Positions 42,473 through 51,600 of a DNA stretch of 64,000 nucleotides are shown here, one piece after another. A model generated the notes under the pieces. The model did no database searches, was not told where the DNA came from, and saw only the letters and a list, made by a program, of their open reading frames with translations. Source of the stretch: Roseateles koreensis. Lineage in GTDB: Bacteria > Pseudomonadota > Gammaproteobacteria > Burkholderiales > Burkholderiaceae_C. The position numbers and the translations under genes were made by a program. Location: contig NZ_JAQQXS010000006.1 of assembly GCF_028595305.1 (NCBI RefSeq), positions 124,001 to 188,000 of the forward strand. The letters are read 5' to 3'. Each line of letters opens with the position of its first letter. Position 1 is the first letter of the stretch.

Positions 42473-43474
42473 ATGAGTACTCTTGGCCATACGACGTTGC
42501 CGCCGGGCTATCCGCGTGATTTGTCGGGCTATGGGCGCAATCCGCCGCATGCCGCATGGCCGCAGCAGGCCCGGGTGGCGGTGCAGTTTGTGTTGAATTT
42601 TGAGGAGGGCGGCGAGAACTCGGTTCTGCACGGTGATGCGGGCAGCGAGCAGTTTTTGTCTGAAATGTTCAACCCGCCGGCTTTTGCAGAGCGCCATCTC
42701 AGCATGGAGAGTATTTACGAATACGGCTCACGGGTGGGCGTGTGGCGCCTGCTGCGTGAGTTCGAGCGGCGCAAGTTGCCCTTGACGGTGTTTGGCGTCG
42801 GCATGGCACTCGCCCGAAATCCCGAGGTGACCGCAGCCTTTGCCGAACTGGGGTACGAGATTGCGTGCCACGGTTGGCGTTGGATTTCGTATCAACACGT
42901 TGACGAAGCCACGGAGCGCGACCATCTGGCTCAGTGCGTGCAAACCATCGAGGCACTGACCGGTGGATCAACGAAAATAAGCGGCAAGAGCGGGCGCGAT
43001 CACGCCTTGGGTTGGTACACCGGGCGCGACAGCCCCAATACGCGCCGCTTGGTGGCGGATCACGGTGGTTTCGAATACGACAGCGACTACTACGGCGACG
43101 ATTTGCCGTTCTGGTTGAAGGTTAGAAAAACCGATGGGAGCTGCGCACCGCAACTGATCGTGCCTTACACCCTGGATTGCAACGACATGCGCTTCGCCTT
43201 GCCGCAGGGCTATTCGCACGGCGACGAGTTTTTCCAGTACCTGCGTGATGCGTTTGACGTGCATTACGCCGAAGGGGCGGAACAGCCCGCGATGATGAGT
43301 ATTGGCATGCATTGCCGCTTGCTGGGGCGCCCGGGGCGCATGCGCGCGCTGCAGCGTTTTCTGGATCACATCGAGCGCCACGACCGCGTGTGGGTGACCC
43401 GCCGCATCGATATTGCACGGCACTGGAAGGCCACCCACCCTTTCGACCCTGACCATGCCTTCCAATGGGGCTGA
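42473..43474 (+). CDS. puuE: Allantoinase, PuuE (polysaccharide deacetylase-like) type
   Basis: The 333-aa enzyme opens the allantoin ring to allantoate. It has the NodB-like fold typical of metal-independent PuuE, with YPRDLSGYGRNPPHAAWP at the start, FVLNFEEGGENSVLHGD, ERKLPLTVFGVGMAL-like strand, GWRWISYQHVDEA and FEYDSDYYGDDLPFW. GLRGR-type residues at the C-end (HCRLLGRPGRMRALQRFLDHI) also fit. A segment of about ten extra residues (STKISGKSGRDHA, near 165-177) stands before LGWYTGR where homologues I recall have only a few. GGGAAAGG precedes the ATG. Confidence 0.93.
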   Translation: MSTLGHTTLPPGYPRDLSGYGRNPPHAAWPQQARVAVQFVLNFEEGGENSVLHGDAGSEQFLSEMFNPPAFAERHLSMESIYEYGSRVGVWRLLREFERRKLPLTVFGVGMALARNPEVTAAFAELGYEIACHGWRWISYQHVDEATERDHLAQCVQTIEALTGGSTKISGKSGRDHALGWYTGRDSPNTRRLVADHGGFEYDSDYYGDDLPFWLKVRKTDGSCAPQLIVPYTLDCNDMRFALPQGYSHGDEFFQYLRDAFDVHYAEGAEQPAMMSIGMHCRLLGRPGRMRALQRFLDHIERHDRVWVTRRIDIARHWKATHPFDPDHAFQWG

Positions 43475-43487
43475 GCGGACTTTCACG

Positions 43488-45275
43488 ATGATGTTGAAAC
43501 TGGATGAACTCAATGGTTTGATCTGCGCTGACTTTGTGGCGCGATTGGCGGGCGTTTACGAACACTCGCCGTGGGTTGCTGAGCATGCTTGGCAACGGCG
43601 GCCTTTCAAGACCTTGGCGCAACTGAAGTACGCGTTGGTCGCCTCCGTTCGTACCGCTGGCGTGGACGCGCAAATGGCGCTGCTGCGCGCCCACCCGGAG
43701 TTGGCGGGCAAAGCCATGGTGGCGCAGGCCCTGACCACTGAGTCTGCGAACGAGCAGGGCAGTGCAGGTTTGACGCAGTGCAGCCCGACCGAATTCGCCC
43801 GGATTCAGCAACTCAATGCTGACTACACGGCCCGCTTCGGCTTTCCTTTCATCCTGGCGGTGCGGGGCCCTCGGGGGCTGGGGCTGTCGAGGGGGGAGAT
43901 CATTGAAACCTTGGCTCGACGCTTGAACAATCCCGCGGATTTCGAGTTCGCTGAGGGCTTGCGCCAGGTGCACCGCATTGCCGAGATCCGCTTGAATGAC
44001 AAGTTTGGGTTTGATCCGGTTCTGGGCCATTGGGTGTGGGACCGGGCCGAAGAGTTGGCCGCCTACAGCGACCCAGGTTTTGCGGAGCGCGGCGAGTTGA
44101 CCGTCACCTATCTGACGCCGGCCCACCAGGCTTGCGCTCAAACGCTGGCCGTGTGGATGCGTGTCGATTGCGGGTTTGACCATGTCGAGATCGATGCCGT
44201 GGGCAATGTCGTGGGTCGCTATCACGCGGCTGCATCGGCACCGGAGGTGGCGCCACGGCTGTTGACGGGCTCCCACTACGACACGGTACGCAACGGTGGC
44301 AAGTACGATGGGCGCCTCGGCATTCTGGTGCCGATGGCCTGTGTGCGAGAACTACACCGGCAGGGGAGGCGACTGCCGTTCAGCATCGAGGTGGTGGCGT
44401 TTTCTGAAGAGGAGGGGCAGCGCTACAAGGCCACCTTCCTGGGCTCCAGTGCGCTGACTGGGCAATTTGATACGGCATGGTTGGATCAACAAGATGCGCA
44501 GGGAATCTCCCTTCGCCAAGCCATGAAATCGGCCGGCTTGCGAGAGGAAGACATCCCCGCGCTGCGCCGCGAACCCAGCCGCTACCTCGGCTTCGTTGAG
44601 GTACACATTGAACAAGGGCCGGTGCTGAATGCGCTGGACCTGCCGCTGGGTGTGGTCACCTCGATCAACGGCAGCGTGCGCTTCATGGGTGAGTTGATCG
44701 GCATGGCCAGCCACGCCGGTACAACCCCCATGGGGCACCGGCGTGACGCCGCAGTGGCCGTTGCCGAACTGCTGCTGTTTGTTGAACAACGTGCCTCGGC
44801 CGTGCCCGGGTTGGTGGCCACGGTGGGCATGTTGCAGGTGCCTGAAGGCTCCATCAACGTGGTGCCCGGGCGCTGCCAGTTCAGCCTCGACATCCGCGCC
44901 ACCACCGATGCGGTGCGCGATGCCTGTGCCTACGACATTCAACAGGAACTGCGCCGCATCTGCGAACGCCGCGATTTGCGCTTTAGCCTGGAAGAAGCCA
45001 TGCGCGCTGCAGCGGCGCCTTGTGCACCCGCCTTGCAAGCGTGCTGGGACCAGGCCGTCGCGGCCTTGGGCCTGCCGCTACATCACATGCCCAGTGGCGC
45101 GGGGCACGACGCAATGAAGCTACATGAGGTGATGCCGCAGGCCATGTTGTTCGTGCGCGGCCTGAATGCCGGCATCAGCCACAACCCGCTGGAGTCCATC
45201 ACCAGCGACGACGCGGAGCTCAGCATCCGTGCCTTTCAACACCTGATTGATGCCGTGGGCTCTAAATTGCCATGA
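43488..45275 (+). CDS. Fused OHCU decarboxylase-allantoate amidohydrolase (UraD-AllC)
   Basis: The 595-aa protein joins two purine-pathway enzymes. Residues 1-170 are UraD: RAHPELAGK with catalytic H69, the TESANEQGSAGL region, and ARFGFPFILAVRG. Residues 185-595 are an M20 allantoate amidohydrolase: metal ligands in GSHYDTVRNGGKYDG (H263, D265), EEEG (307-310), EVHIEQGPVLN, SHAGTTPMGHRRDA and PSGAGHDAM. The UraD part decarboxylates OHCU to S-allantoin and the AllC part opens allantoate, with PuuE catalysing the step between. ATG 43488 is used; ATG 43455 overlaps puuE. It is followed by an overlapping M20 gene. Confidence 0.92.
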   Translation: MMLKLDELNGLICADFVARLAGVYEHSPWVAEHAWQRRPFKTLAQLKYALVASVRTAGVDAQMALLRAHPELAGKAMVAQALTTESANEQGSAGLTQCSPTEFARIQQLNADYTARFGFPFILAVRGPRGLGLSRGEIIETLARRLNNPADFEFAEGLRQVHRIAEIRLNDKFGFDPVLGHWVWDRAEELAAYSDPGFAERGELTVTYLTPAHQACAQTLAVWMRVDCGFDHVEIDAVGNVVGRYHAAASAPEVAPRLLTGSHYDTVRNGGKYDGRLGILVPMACVRELHRQGRRLPFSIEVVAFSEEEGQRYKATFLGSSALTGQFDTAWLDQQDAQGISLRQAMKSAGLREEDIPALRREPSRYLGFVEVHIEQGPVLNALDLPLGVVTSINGSVRFMGELIGMASHAGTTPMGHRRDAAVAVAELLLFVEQRASAVPGLVATVGMLQVPEGSINVVPGRCQFSLDIRATTDAVRDACAYDIQQELRRICERRDLRFSLEEAMRAAAAPCAPALQACWDQAVAALGLPLHHMPSGAGHDAMKLHEVMPQAMLFVRGLNAGISHNPLESITSDDAELSIRAFQHLIDAVGSKLP

Positions 45276-46540
45276 CTGCCAGCACACCACATAACGATTT
45301 ATATGAACGGCTTGATGCCTGGGTCGACGCGCATTTCGACGAGGAGTTGCGCTTTTTGCAGCAACTCGTTCAGGTACCCACTGACACGCCGCCCGGCAAC
45401 AATGCGCCCCACGCGGAGCGCACCGCCGAGTTACTTGCTGCGATTGGCTTGCCCGCCGAGCACCATGCAGTGCCACCGGCGGAGGTACGCGCAGCGGGGA
45501 TGGAGAGCATCACCAACCTCATCGTGCGGCGCTGTTACGCGCAGGGGCCCACTATCGCCCTGAATGCGCATGGCGACGTGGTGCCGCCCGGTGACGGCTG
45601 GATGCATACGCCCTATGGTGGCGAAATCGTCGACGGCAAAATCTACGGCCGCGCAACAGCAGTCAGCAAGGGCGACATGGCGAGCTTCGCCTTCGCGGTG
45701 CGTGCACTGGAGTCTCTGGGCGTGTTGCTCCAGGGCAGTGTCGAGTTGCACTTCACCTATGACGAAGAATACGGCGGCGAACTGGGCCCCGGTTGGCTGC
45801 TCAAGCAGGGTTTGACACGCCCCGACATGATGATCGCAGCGGGCTTCAGCTACCAGGTGGTTGTGGCGCACAACGGTTGTCTGCAGTTGGAGGTGACGGT
45901 GCAGGGTGATATGGCCCATGCCGCCATTCCGGACAGCGGCACCGACGCACTGCAAGGCACTGTACACATCCTGAACGCACTCTACGCATTGAACGGCGAC
46001 TACCTGCAACTCAGCTCCAAGGTGCCCGGCATCAGCCACCCTTATCTCAATGTGGGGATCATCCAGGGTGGTACCCATACGAACGTGGTGCCCGGCAAGG
46101 TGGTGTTGAAATTGGACCGCCGGATGATCCCTGAAGAAGACCCCATGGAGGTTGAAGCCAGCCTGCGTCGCACCATTGCCGAGGCAGCCACCAGCTTCAA
46201 GCCGCCACGCGGCGGCCATGATCTTCAGGTGGCGGTGCGCCGCCTGTTGCTGGCGCGCGCCATGCCGCCGCAAGCCGGCAACAAGCCACTGGTCGACGCC
46301 ATTCAGCGGCATGGTCAAGAGCTGTTCGGTGAACCCATTCCGGCCATGGGTACACCGCTTTACACCGACGTTAGGCTGTATGCCGAGCACGGCATTCCCG
46401 GCGTGATCTATGGCGCCGGGCCGCGCACCGTGCGTGAGTCCAACGCCAAACGGGCCGACGAGCATCTGAGCCTTGAGGACCTGCGCCGCGCCACCCAAGT
46501 GGTGGCGCGCACGTTGCTGGATTTGCTGTGGGCGGGTTGA
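45272..46540 (+). CDS. M20-family metallohydrolase of the purine cluster
   Basis: The 422-aa protein overlaps the UraD-AllC gene by ATGA. It has the M20/ArgE-DapE layout: NAHGDVVPPGDGW (H100, D102) and YDEEYGGELGPGW (E165, E166), a lid domain near 200-310 with DMAHAAIP and GGTHTNVVPGKVVLKLD, and a C-terminal TDVRLYAEHGIPGVIYG. Where GRGxxDMKG normally gives the bridging Asp, here GRATAVSKG has V131. A subfamily with AVSK-type sequence exists as far as I recall, so it may be an altered but active hydrolase. Possible substrates are ureido compounds such as ureidoglycolate, by context only. Confidence 0.8.
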   Translation: MTASTPHNDLYERLDAWVDAHFDEELRFLQQLVQVPTDTPPGNNAPHAERTAELLAAIGLPAEHHAVPPAEVRAAGMESITNLIVRRCYAQGPTIALNAHGDVVPPGDGWMHTPYGGEIVDGKIYGRATAVSKGDMASFAFAVRALESLGVLLQGSVELHFTYDEEYGGELGPGWLLKQGLTRPDMMIAAGFSYQVVVAHNGCLQLEVTVQGDMAHAAIPDSGTDALQGTVHILNALYALNGDYLQLSSKVPGISHPYLNVGIIQGGTHTNVVPGKVVLKLDRRMIPEEDPMEVEASLRRTIAEAATSFKPPRGGHDLQVAVRRLLLARAMPPQAGNKPLVDAIQRHGQELFGEPIPAMGTPLYTDVRLYAEHGIPGVIYGAGPRTVRESNAKRADEHLSLEDLRRATQVVARTLLDLLWAG

Positions 46541-46750
46541 AGCGCGGCGGCTCCGGTCAGGTGGGCTCGATGCCCCCTTGTGGCACGCTCTTGGCCGTCT
46601 CCTGAGATAATCGACACCCACATGCCACTTTGTTTTCCTTGCAGGTGCCACCCAAGTCGGCCCTTGAAAAGCCCCAGGTACTCGCGCCGCACTCGCTGGG
46701 TGCTTTCCTGGGCAAAACGGAGCAAACTCAGTTTGCAACGTCTCTGAAAA

Positions 46751-47800
46751 ATGACGAATTCCTTGGATAAATCAACACCTTACAACCCGTGGCGCCTTTC
46801 GGTTGCGCCCATGCTCGACTGGACCGATAGACATTGTCGGGTGTTCCACCGCCTGTTGACCCGGCATACGCGGCTTTACACTGAGATGGTGACGACCGGT
46901 GCTTTGCTGCATGGCGATCAGCCGCGCCATCTGGATTTCAACGAGATCGAGCACCCGGTGGCCTTGCAACTGGGGGGCTCTGAGCCTGCGGATTTGGCGG
47001 CCTGTGCCAAGCTTGCCGAGAAGTGGGGTTATGACGAGGTCAACCTGAACTGCGGTTGCCCCAGTGAGCGGGTGCAACGAGGTGCTTTCGGGGCTTGTTT
47101 GATGGCCGAGCCGGCCTTGGTTGCGCAGGGCATGAAGGCGATGAAAGATGCCGTTAGCATCCCGGTCACCATCAAGCACCGCATTGGCGTTGACCGCGTT
47201 GAAAGCTACGACTTTGTGCGCGATTTTGTTGGCCAGATTGCCGAGGCCGGCTGCGAGGTCTTCATCGTCCATGCCCGCAATGCCTGGTTGCAAGGCATCT
47301 CGCCCAAGGAGAACCGGGAGTTGCCGCCCTTGCGCTATGAGATCGTGCATCAACTCAAGCGCGAGTTTCCGCACCTCACCATCGTGCTGAACGGTGGCAT
47401 CAAGGCCGACGCCGAGATCGCCGAGCAATTGCAGCATGTGGACGGGGTGATGGTGGGCCGGCAGGCCTATCACGAGCCTTGGCAGATGGCGGCCTGGGAC
47501 GAAACTTTCTTCGCTGAAGCCGGGCCGGCATTGAGTCGCGAGCAGGTGGAGGCGGCATGGCTCGACTACTTGCAGGCGCAGGTGGCGGCGAGCGGACGTT
47601 CGTGGAGCCAGGGCATGCGCCACGCCCTGGGCTTGTGGAACGGTCAGGCGGGCTCGCGCCGCTGGCGGCAGATCTGGTCGGACCATCAATACAAATCGAT
47701 GCCGGTGGCCGAAGTTGCGGCGGTGGCCACGCAGGCCCGCACTGGCGTTGCCGCACAGGTGCAGGCGCATGAAGAACAGTTTCAGCAGCGACTCGCCTGA
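46751..47800 (+). CDS. dusA: tRNA-dihydrouridine synthase A
   Basis: The 349-aa FMN enzyme reduces U20/U20a of tRNA. The start has NPWRLSVAPMLDWTDRHCR; VNLNCGCPSERVQRGAFGACLM carries the catalytic Cys; IPVTIKHRIGVD, VFIVHARNAWLQGISPKENR and GVMVGRQAYHEPW are DusA signatures. Length is usual. The stop lies just after the ogt start, so the two genes overlap by 32 bases. A TGAGATAAT at 46603-46611 may be its -10. Confidence 0.95.
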   Translation: MTNSLDKSTPYNPWRLSVAPMLDWTDRHCRVFHRLLTRHTRLYTEMVTTGALLHGDQPRHLDFNEIEHPVALQLGGSEPADLAACAKLAEKWGYDEVNLNCGCPSERVQRGAFGACLMAEPALVAQGMKAMKDAVSIPVTIKHRIGVDRVESYDFVRDFVGQIAEAGCEVFIVHARNAWLQGISPKENRELPPLRYEIVHQLKREFPHLTIVLNGGIKADAEIAEQLQHVDGVMVGRQAYHEPWQMAAWDETFFAEAGPALSREQVEAAWLDYLQAQVAASGRSWSQGMRHALGLWNGQAGSRRWRQIWSDHQYKSMPVAEVAAVATQARTGVAAQVQAHEEQFQQRLA

Positions 47801-48389
47801 GCGCTTGCGGTTCCATTGTTTCGACACTGCCCTGGGTGCTTGCGGCATCGCTTGGGGCGAGCACGGTGTCATCGGCTCACAACTGCCGGAAGAAAGCACG
47901 GGCGCCACGCGCGACCGCATGCGGGTACGTTTCGCCCAAGCGCTTGAAGTCGCGGCGCAGGATGTGCCGCCCAGCGTGCAAGCTGCCATTCAGGCGATTC
48001 AGCGCCTTTTGGCGGGTGAAACCGCCGACACACAAGAATTGCTGGCGGTTCAACTGGATGAGCGTGCCTTACCGCCCTTTGACGTGCAGGTGCTTGCCTT
48101 GACCCGCCAGATTCCTGTGGGCCAAACGCTCAGCTATGGCGAGGTGGCCACCCGCTTGGGAAAGCCCGGCGCAGCCCGGGCGGTGGGACGTGCCGAAGGG
48201 CACAATCCTTTTGCGCCCATCGTGCCTTGCCATCGTGTGTTAGCGGCGGCTGGCGGCTTCAACGGCGGGCAGGGCGGTTTTTCAGCCCATGGCGGGGTGG
48301 CGACCAAGCGCCTCTTGCTGATGATTGAGGCGCGGGCCAGCGGGCAAGCGGTGGCCGAGCAGCAATCTTTGTTCGACCCCCAGGCCTGA
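47769..48389 (+). CDS. ogt: Methylated-DNA-protein cysteine methyltransferase
   Basis: The 206-aa protein removes alkyl groups from O6-alkylguanine by moving them to its own Cys. The C-terminal DNA-binding domain has IPVGQTLSYGEVATRLGKPGAARAVGRA and the acceptor motif IVPCHRV. The N-terminal ribonuclease-like domain is diverged, as is usual. ATG 47769 overlaps the end of dusA by 32 bases. Coupled translation is possible. Confidence 0.93.
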   Translation: MKNSFSSDSPERLRFHCFDTALGACGIAWGEHGVIGSQLPEESTGATRDRMRVRFAQALEVAAQDVPPSVQAAIQAIQRLLAGETADTQELLAVQLDERALPPFDVQVLALTRQIPVGQTLSYGEVATRLGKPGAARAVGRAEGHNPFAPIVPCHRVLAAAGGFNGGQGGFSAHGGVATKRLLLMIEARASGQAVAEQQSLFDPQA

Positions 48390-48462
48390 GCCTGCTTCGT
48401 GCGCATCCATCGCGCCCTGCGGGCGCAAGCCGTAAAATCGGCGACTCACTTTTAGGCCCACT

Positions 48463-49770
48463 ATGTCTTTCGCTACCTTGGGCCTGTCGCCCGCCTTGCT
48501 CCGCGCTGTGCGGGTGCAGGGCTACCACGCCCCCACGGCCATTCAGACCGAGGCCATACCGGCCATTCTCGACGGACACGATGTGCTCGGCCTGGCGCAG
48601 ACTGGCTCCGGCAAAACGGCGGCCTATGCCTTGCCGCTTTTGCAGCACGTGTATCGCCATCGCCTGCAGTCGCGTGAGCAAGGCCAAGCGGGCCCACGCC
48701 TGCCCCTCGTCGTGGTGGTGGTGCCTACTCGCGAATTGGCAGTTCAGGTGGGCGAAACCTTTGAGGGGCTGGTGCAGATTTTGCGCGAAACGGGGGATGC
48801 CCCCATGTCCTTGAAGGTGACGTTGGCGTTTGGCGGTGTTTCCATCAATCCGCAGCTGATGGCCTTGCGCGGTGGCAGTGACATCGTTGTTGCTACGCCG
48901 GGGCGATTGTTGGACCTGCTGGCGCATCGGGGGCTGAGCTTGGCCGATGTGGGTTGCCTGGTGCTGGACGAGGCCGACCGCTTGCTCGATCTGGGTTTCA
49001 GCGAAGAAATGCAACGCGTGCTGGAGGCGTTGCCTGAGCACCGCCAGAACCTGTTTTTCTCGGCCACCTTTGCCAAGCCAGTGGAAGCCTTGGCGCAGGC
49101 CTTGTTGCAGGCGCCGGTGCGCATTGAAATCACGCCGGAGCCGCAGCGGATCGCGGCCATTCATCAACGCGCCATTGTGGTGGACGAGGCCCGGCGCACG
49201 CCTCTGCTGCGGCAACTGCTGACGCAAGAAGGGTGGACGCGGGTGTTGGTGTTTGTCGCCACCAAATATGCCACCGAGCACGTGTCCGAAAAACTCTGGA
49301 AAACCGGTGTCAAGGCCGCAGCCCTGCATGGCGAGTTGAGCCAGGGCGGGCGCCAGCGGGTGTTGAATGCGTTGAAATCGGGCGAAATTCAGGTGCTGGT
49401 GGCCACCGATGTGGCTGCACGCGGCCTGGACATTCCGGAATTGCCGGTGGTGCTGAACTACGACTTGCCTCGCTCGGCGACCGACTACACCCACCGCATC
49501 GGCCGCACTGGCCGTGCGGGCGAAGCGGGTTTGGCCGTGAGCTTTATCAGTGGGATGCTCAGCAATGGCGAGGCCCATTTCCGCCTGATCGAAAAACGCC
49601 AGGGGCAACGCGTGCCGCGTGAGCAGATCGAGGGCTTTGAAGCCTCGGCCGTCGCTTCAGCTGCAGCCAGCGTGGGCGGCGTGAAGGGCCACCGCAAGAG
49701 CAAGAAAGACAAGCTGCGCGAAGCGGCAGCCAAGCTGGAATCGCCCGCAGAAGCCGCTTCGGGTGATTGA
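48463..49770 (+). CDS. rhlE: DEAD-box RNA helicase, RhlE-like
   Basis: The 435-aa ATP-dependent RNA helicase has all the motifs in order: Q motif (YHAPTAIQTEAIP), AQTGSGKTAAY, VPTRELAVQ, ATPGRLLDLL, VLDEADRLLDLGF, FFSATF, VFVATK, TDVAARGLDIPELPVVLNYDLP, and YTHRIGRTGRAG. A short basic tail (GHRKSKKDKL) follows. It likely acts in ribosome assembly or RNA decay. A TAAAAT -10-like string lies about 28 bases upstream of the ATG. Confidence 0.92.
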   Translation: MSFATLGLSPALLRAVRVQGYHAPTAIQTEAIPAILDGHDVLGLAQTGSGKTAAYALPLLQHVYRHRLQSREQGQAGPRLPLVVVVVPTRELAVQVGETFEGLVQILRETGDAPMSLKVTLAFGGVSINPQLMALRGGSDIVVATPGRLLDLLAHRGLSLADVGCLVLDEADRLLDLGFSEEMQRVLEALPEHRQNLFFSATFAKPVEALAQALLQAPVRIEITPEPQRIAAIHQRAIVVDEARRTPLLRQLLTQEGWTRVLVFVATKYATEHVSEKLWKTGVKAAALHGELSQGGRQRVLNALKSGEIQVLVATDVAARGLDIPELPVVLNYDLPRSATDYTHRIGRTGRAGEAGLAVSFISGMLSNGEAHFRLIEKRQGQRVPREQIEGFEASAVASAAASVGGVKGHRKSKKDKLREAAAKLESPAEAASGD

Positions 49771-49949
49771 CACGGCGTACGCGCTTGGGGTGACTTTGCG
49801 CGTTGTGTCGCAGTTGTAGTGTTTGCGGGCCGGGCGGAGCACGTACACCCACTCACACTTTCGCCAAGTGAATCAGGGTTCGCCAAGGGGGATGTGTCAT
49901 GCATTGCCCTGTACCATTTCGCTCATTTTCGGACTGTCTGAGGACTCCC

Positions 49950-51188
49950 ATGAGCGAACAAAATCTTCCCACGCAACGGGCTCGGCGCCAGTTGTTGGCC
50001 GGCAGTGCCTCGGCACTTGCCGCAGCAGGCCTGGCCTCGTTCACGCGGTCGGCGCAGGCCCAGATGGCCTCGGCGCCGGCCGCTAACTTGCCGCCCGTGC
50101 CCAAGCCCTTTCCGCCCTATGTGAGCTGGAAAGATACCAACGCGATGATCTTGCACAGCAGCACGACCATCGAGACCAAACGCGCATCGCAGGGCATGGG
50201 CCTGATCACCCCCGCAGAGCACTTGTACGTGCGCAACAACCTGCCTGCACCCGCAGCCAGTATTTTGGATGATCGAGAGGCCTGGGCAATCAGCATCGAG
50301 GGCGTTAAAAACCCACGCAGCCTGAGCCTGCGCGAACTCAAGACCGTGGGCCTTGAATCGCTGCCCATGGTGCTGCAGTGCTCCGGCAACGGGCGCGGCT
50401 TTTTTCCTAGTAAACCCAGCGGAACGCCCTGGACGGTGGGTGCTGCGGGCTGCGTGGTCTGGACCGGCGTGCCGGTGCGCCAGGTGGTTGAACTGCTTGG
50501 CGGGGCGTTGCCCGGCATGCCTTTCATGACCAGCACGGGCGGCGAGGTTTTGCCAGCAGGCATCGACCCCAAGAGCGTGATGGTCGAGCGCTCGGTGTCG
50601 GCCCAGGCCATGGGCGAGGCGCTGCTGGCTTGGGAGCTGAACGGCCAGCCGATTCCGCTGGCGCATGGCGGCCCCTTGCGCCTGATTGTGCCGGGCTATC
50701 AAGGTGTCAATCAGATCAAGTACATCAAGCGCCTAGCCTTCACCGCCCAAGAGTCGGATGCCAAGATCATGTCGCACGGCTACCGCATTTCGCCGCCCGG
50801 CACCCCGTCTGACCCGACCCAGCCCTCGGTGCAGGAAATGTCGGTCAAGTCATGGATCAATAGCCCTCTGCCCGAGCGGCCTGGCACGGCGGGTCCGGTG
50901 CAAATTCAAGGTCTTGCCTTTGCGGGGGCGCACGCCATCAAGCGGGTGGAGGTGTCGGTTGACGGCGGCAAACACTGGCGCGACGCACGCTTCATCGGCC
51001 CCGAATTGGGTAAGTACGCGTGGCGCCAATTTGCGCTGGCGGTGATTTTGCCGCCCGGCACCCACCAGCTGGTGTCACGCGCTACAGATACGGCTGGCCA
51101 TGTGCAGCCTGAGCAGCGTCTGGAGAATGTGCATGGCTACAACAACAACAGCTGGGCCGATCACGCTGTGACGGTCACTTTGTCGTGA
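49950..51188 (+). CDS. sorA: Sulfite dehydrogenase, molybdopterin subunit (SorA-like)
   Basis: The 412-aa protein oxidises sulfite to sulfate in the periplasm. A twin-arginine signal (RRQLLAGSASALAAAGLAS, residues 12-30) exports it folded. The oxidoreductase molybdopterin domain (about 85-270) has MVLQCSGNGRG with the Mo-binding Cys at 144, and YQGVNQIKYIKRLAF. The C-terminal dimerisation domain (about 290-405) has IQGLAFAGAHAIKRVEVSVDGG. TPAEHLYVRNNLPAP fits SorA better than SoxC. ATG 49950 is chosen because the Tat motif lies close to it. The cytochrome partner follows with overlapping codons. Confidence 0.88.
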   Translation: MSEQNLPTQRARRQLLAGSASALAAAGLASFTRSAQAQMASAPAANLPPVPKPFPPYVSWKDTNAMILHSSTTIETKRASQGMGLITPAEHLYVRNNLPAPAASILDDREAWAISIEGVKNPRSLSLRELKTVGLESLPMVLQCSGNGRGFFPSKPSGTPWTVGAAGCVVWTGVPVRQVVELLGGALPGMPFMTSTGGEVLPAGIDPKSVMVERSVSAQAMGEALLAWELNGQPIPLAHGGPLRLIVPGYQGVNQIKYIKRLAFTAQESDAKIMSHGYRISPPGTPSDPTQPSVQEMSVKSWINSPLPERPGTAGPVQIQGLAFAGAHAIKRVEVSVDGGKHWRDARFIGPELGKYAWRQFALAVILPPGTHQLVSRATDTAGHVQPEQRLENVHGYNNNSWADHAVTVTLS

Positions 51189-51592
51189 GGGTCTTGCATT
51201 GGGCTCGCGGCGCAGCGGTGGCCTACTTGCTTGCGGGCCTGTGCGGCCTGGGAATCGCCCCCACGCTTGCGCAGGCGCAAACTTCAGCACCCGCTCTGGC
51301 TGGCGCACAGGCCGAATTGGCCTTAGGGAAACGACTCTTCACCGAGACGGCCAAGCCCGCGGCCTGCGCCTTGTGCCATACCTTGAAGGACGCTGACGCC
51401 GAAGGCGCCATTGGCCCGATCCTGGATGAAATCAAGCCCGATGCTGAGCGTGTCAAACGGGCCTTGCGCAGCGGCGGCGTGGGGGCTATGCCCTCATTCC
51501 TGGGGCTGACTGAGCAGGAGATGCAGGCCTTGGCGCGTTATGTGGCGCAGGCCAGCGGCGGGGCCTCAGCGGCTTCGGCTGCAAGCAAGTAA
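51185..51592 (+). CDS. sorB: Sulfite dehydrogenase cytochrome c subunit (SorB-like)
   Basis: The 135-aa protein has a signal peptide (VAYLLAGLCGLGIAPTLAQA) and one class I cytochrome c haem site (CALCH) with likely axial Met in VGAMPSFLGLTEQEMQALARYV. It overlaps sorA (GTGA), so it is the natural electron acceptor of the sulfite enzyme, passing electrons to the terminal oxidase. GTG 51185 is the only start that fits. The Ala-rich tail is unremarkable. It is convergent with xth. Confidence 0.85.
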   Translation: MRVLHWARGAAVAYLLAGLCGLGIAPTLAQAQTSAPALAGAQAELALGKRLFTETAKPAACALCHTLKDADAEGAIGPILDEIKPDAERVKRALRSGGVGAMPSFLGLTEQEMQALARYVAQASGGASAASAASK

Positions 51593-51600
51593 GGCGCTAT

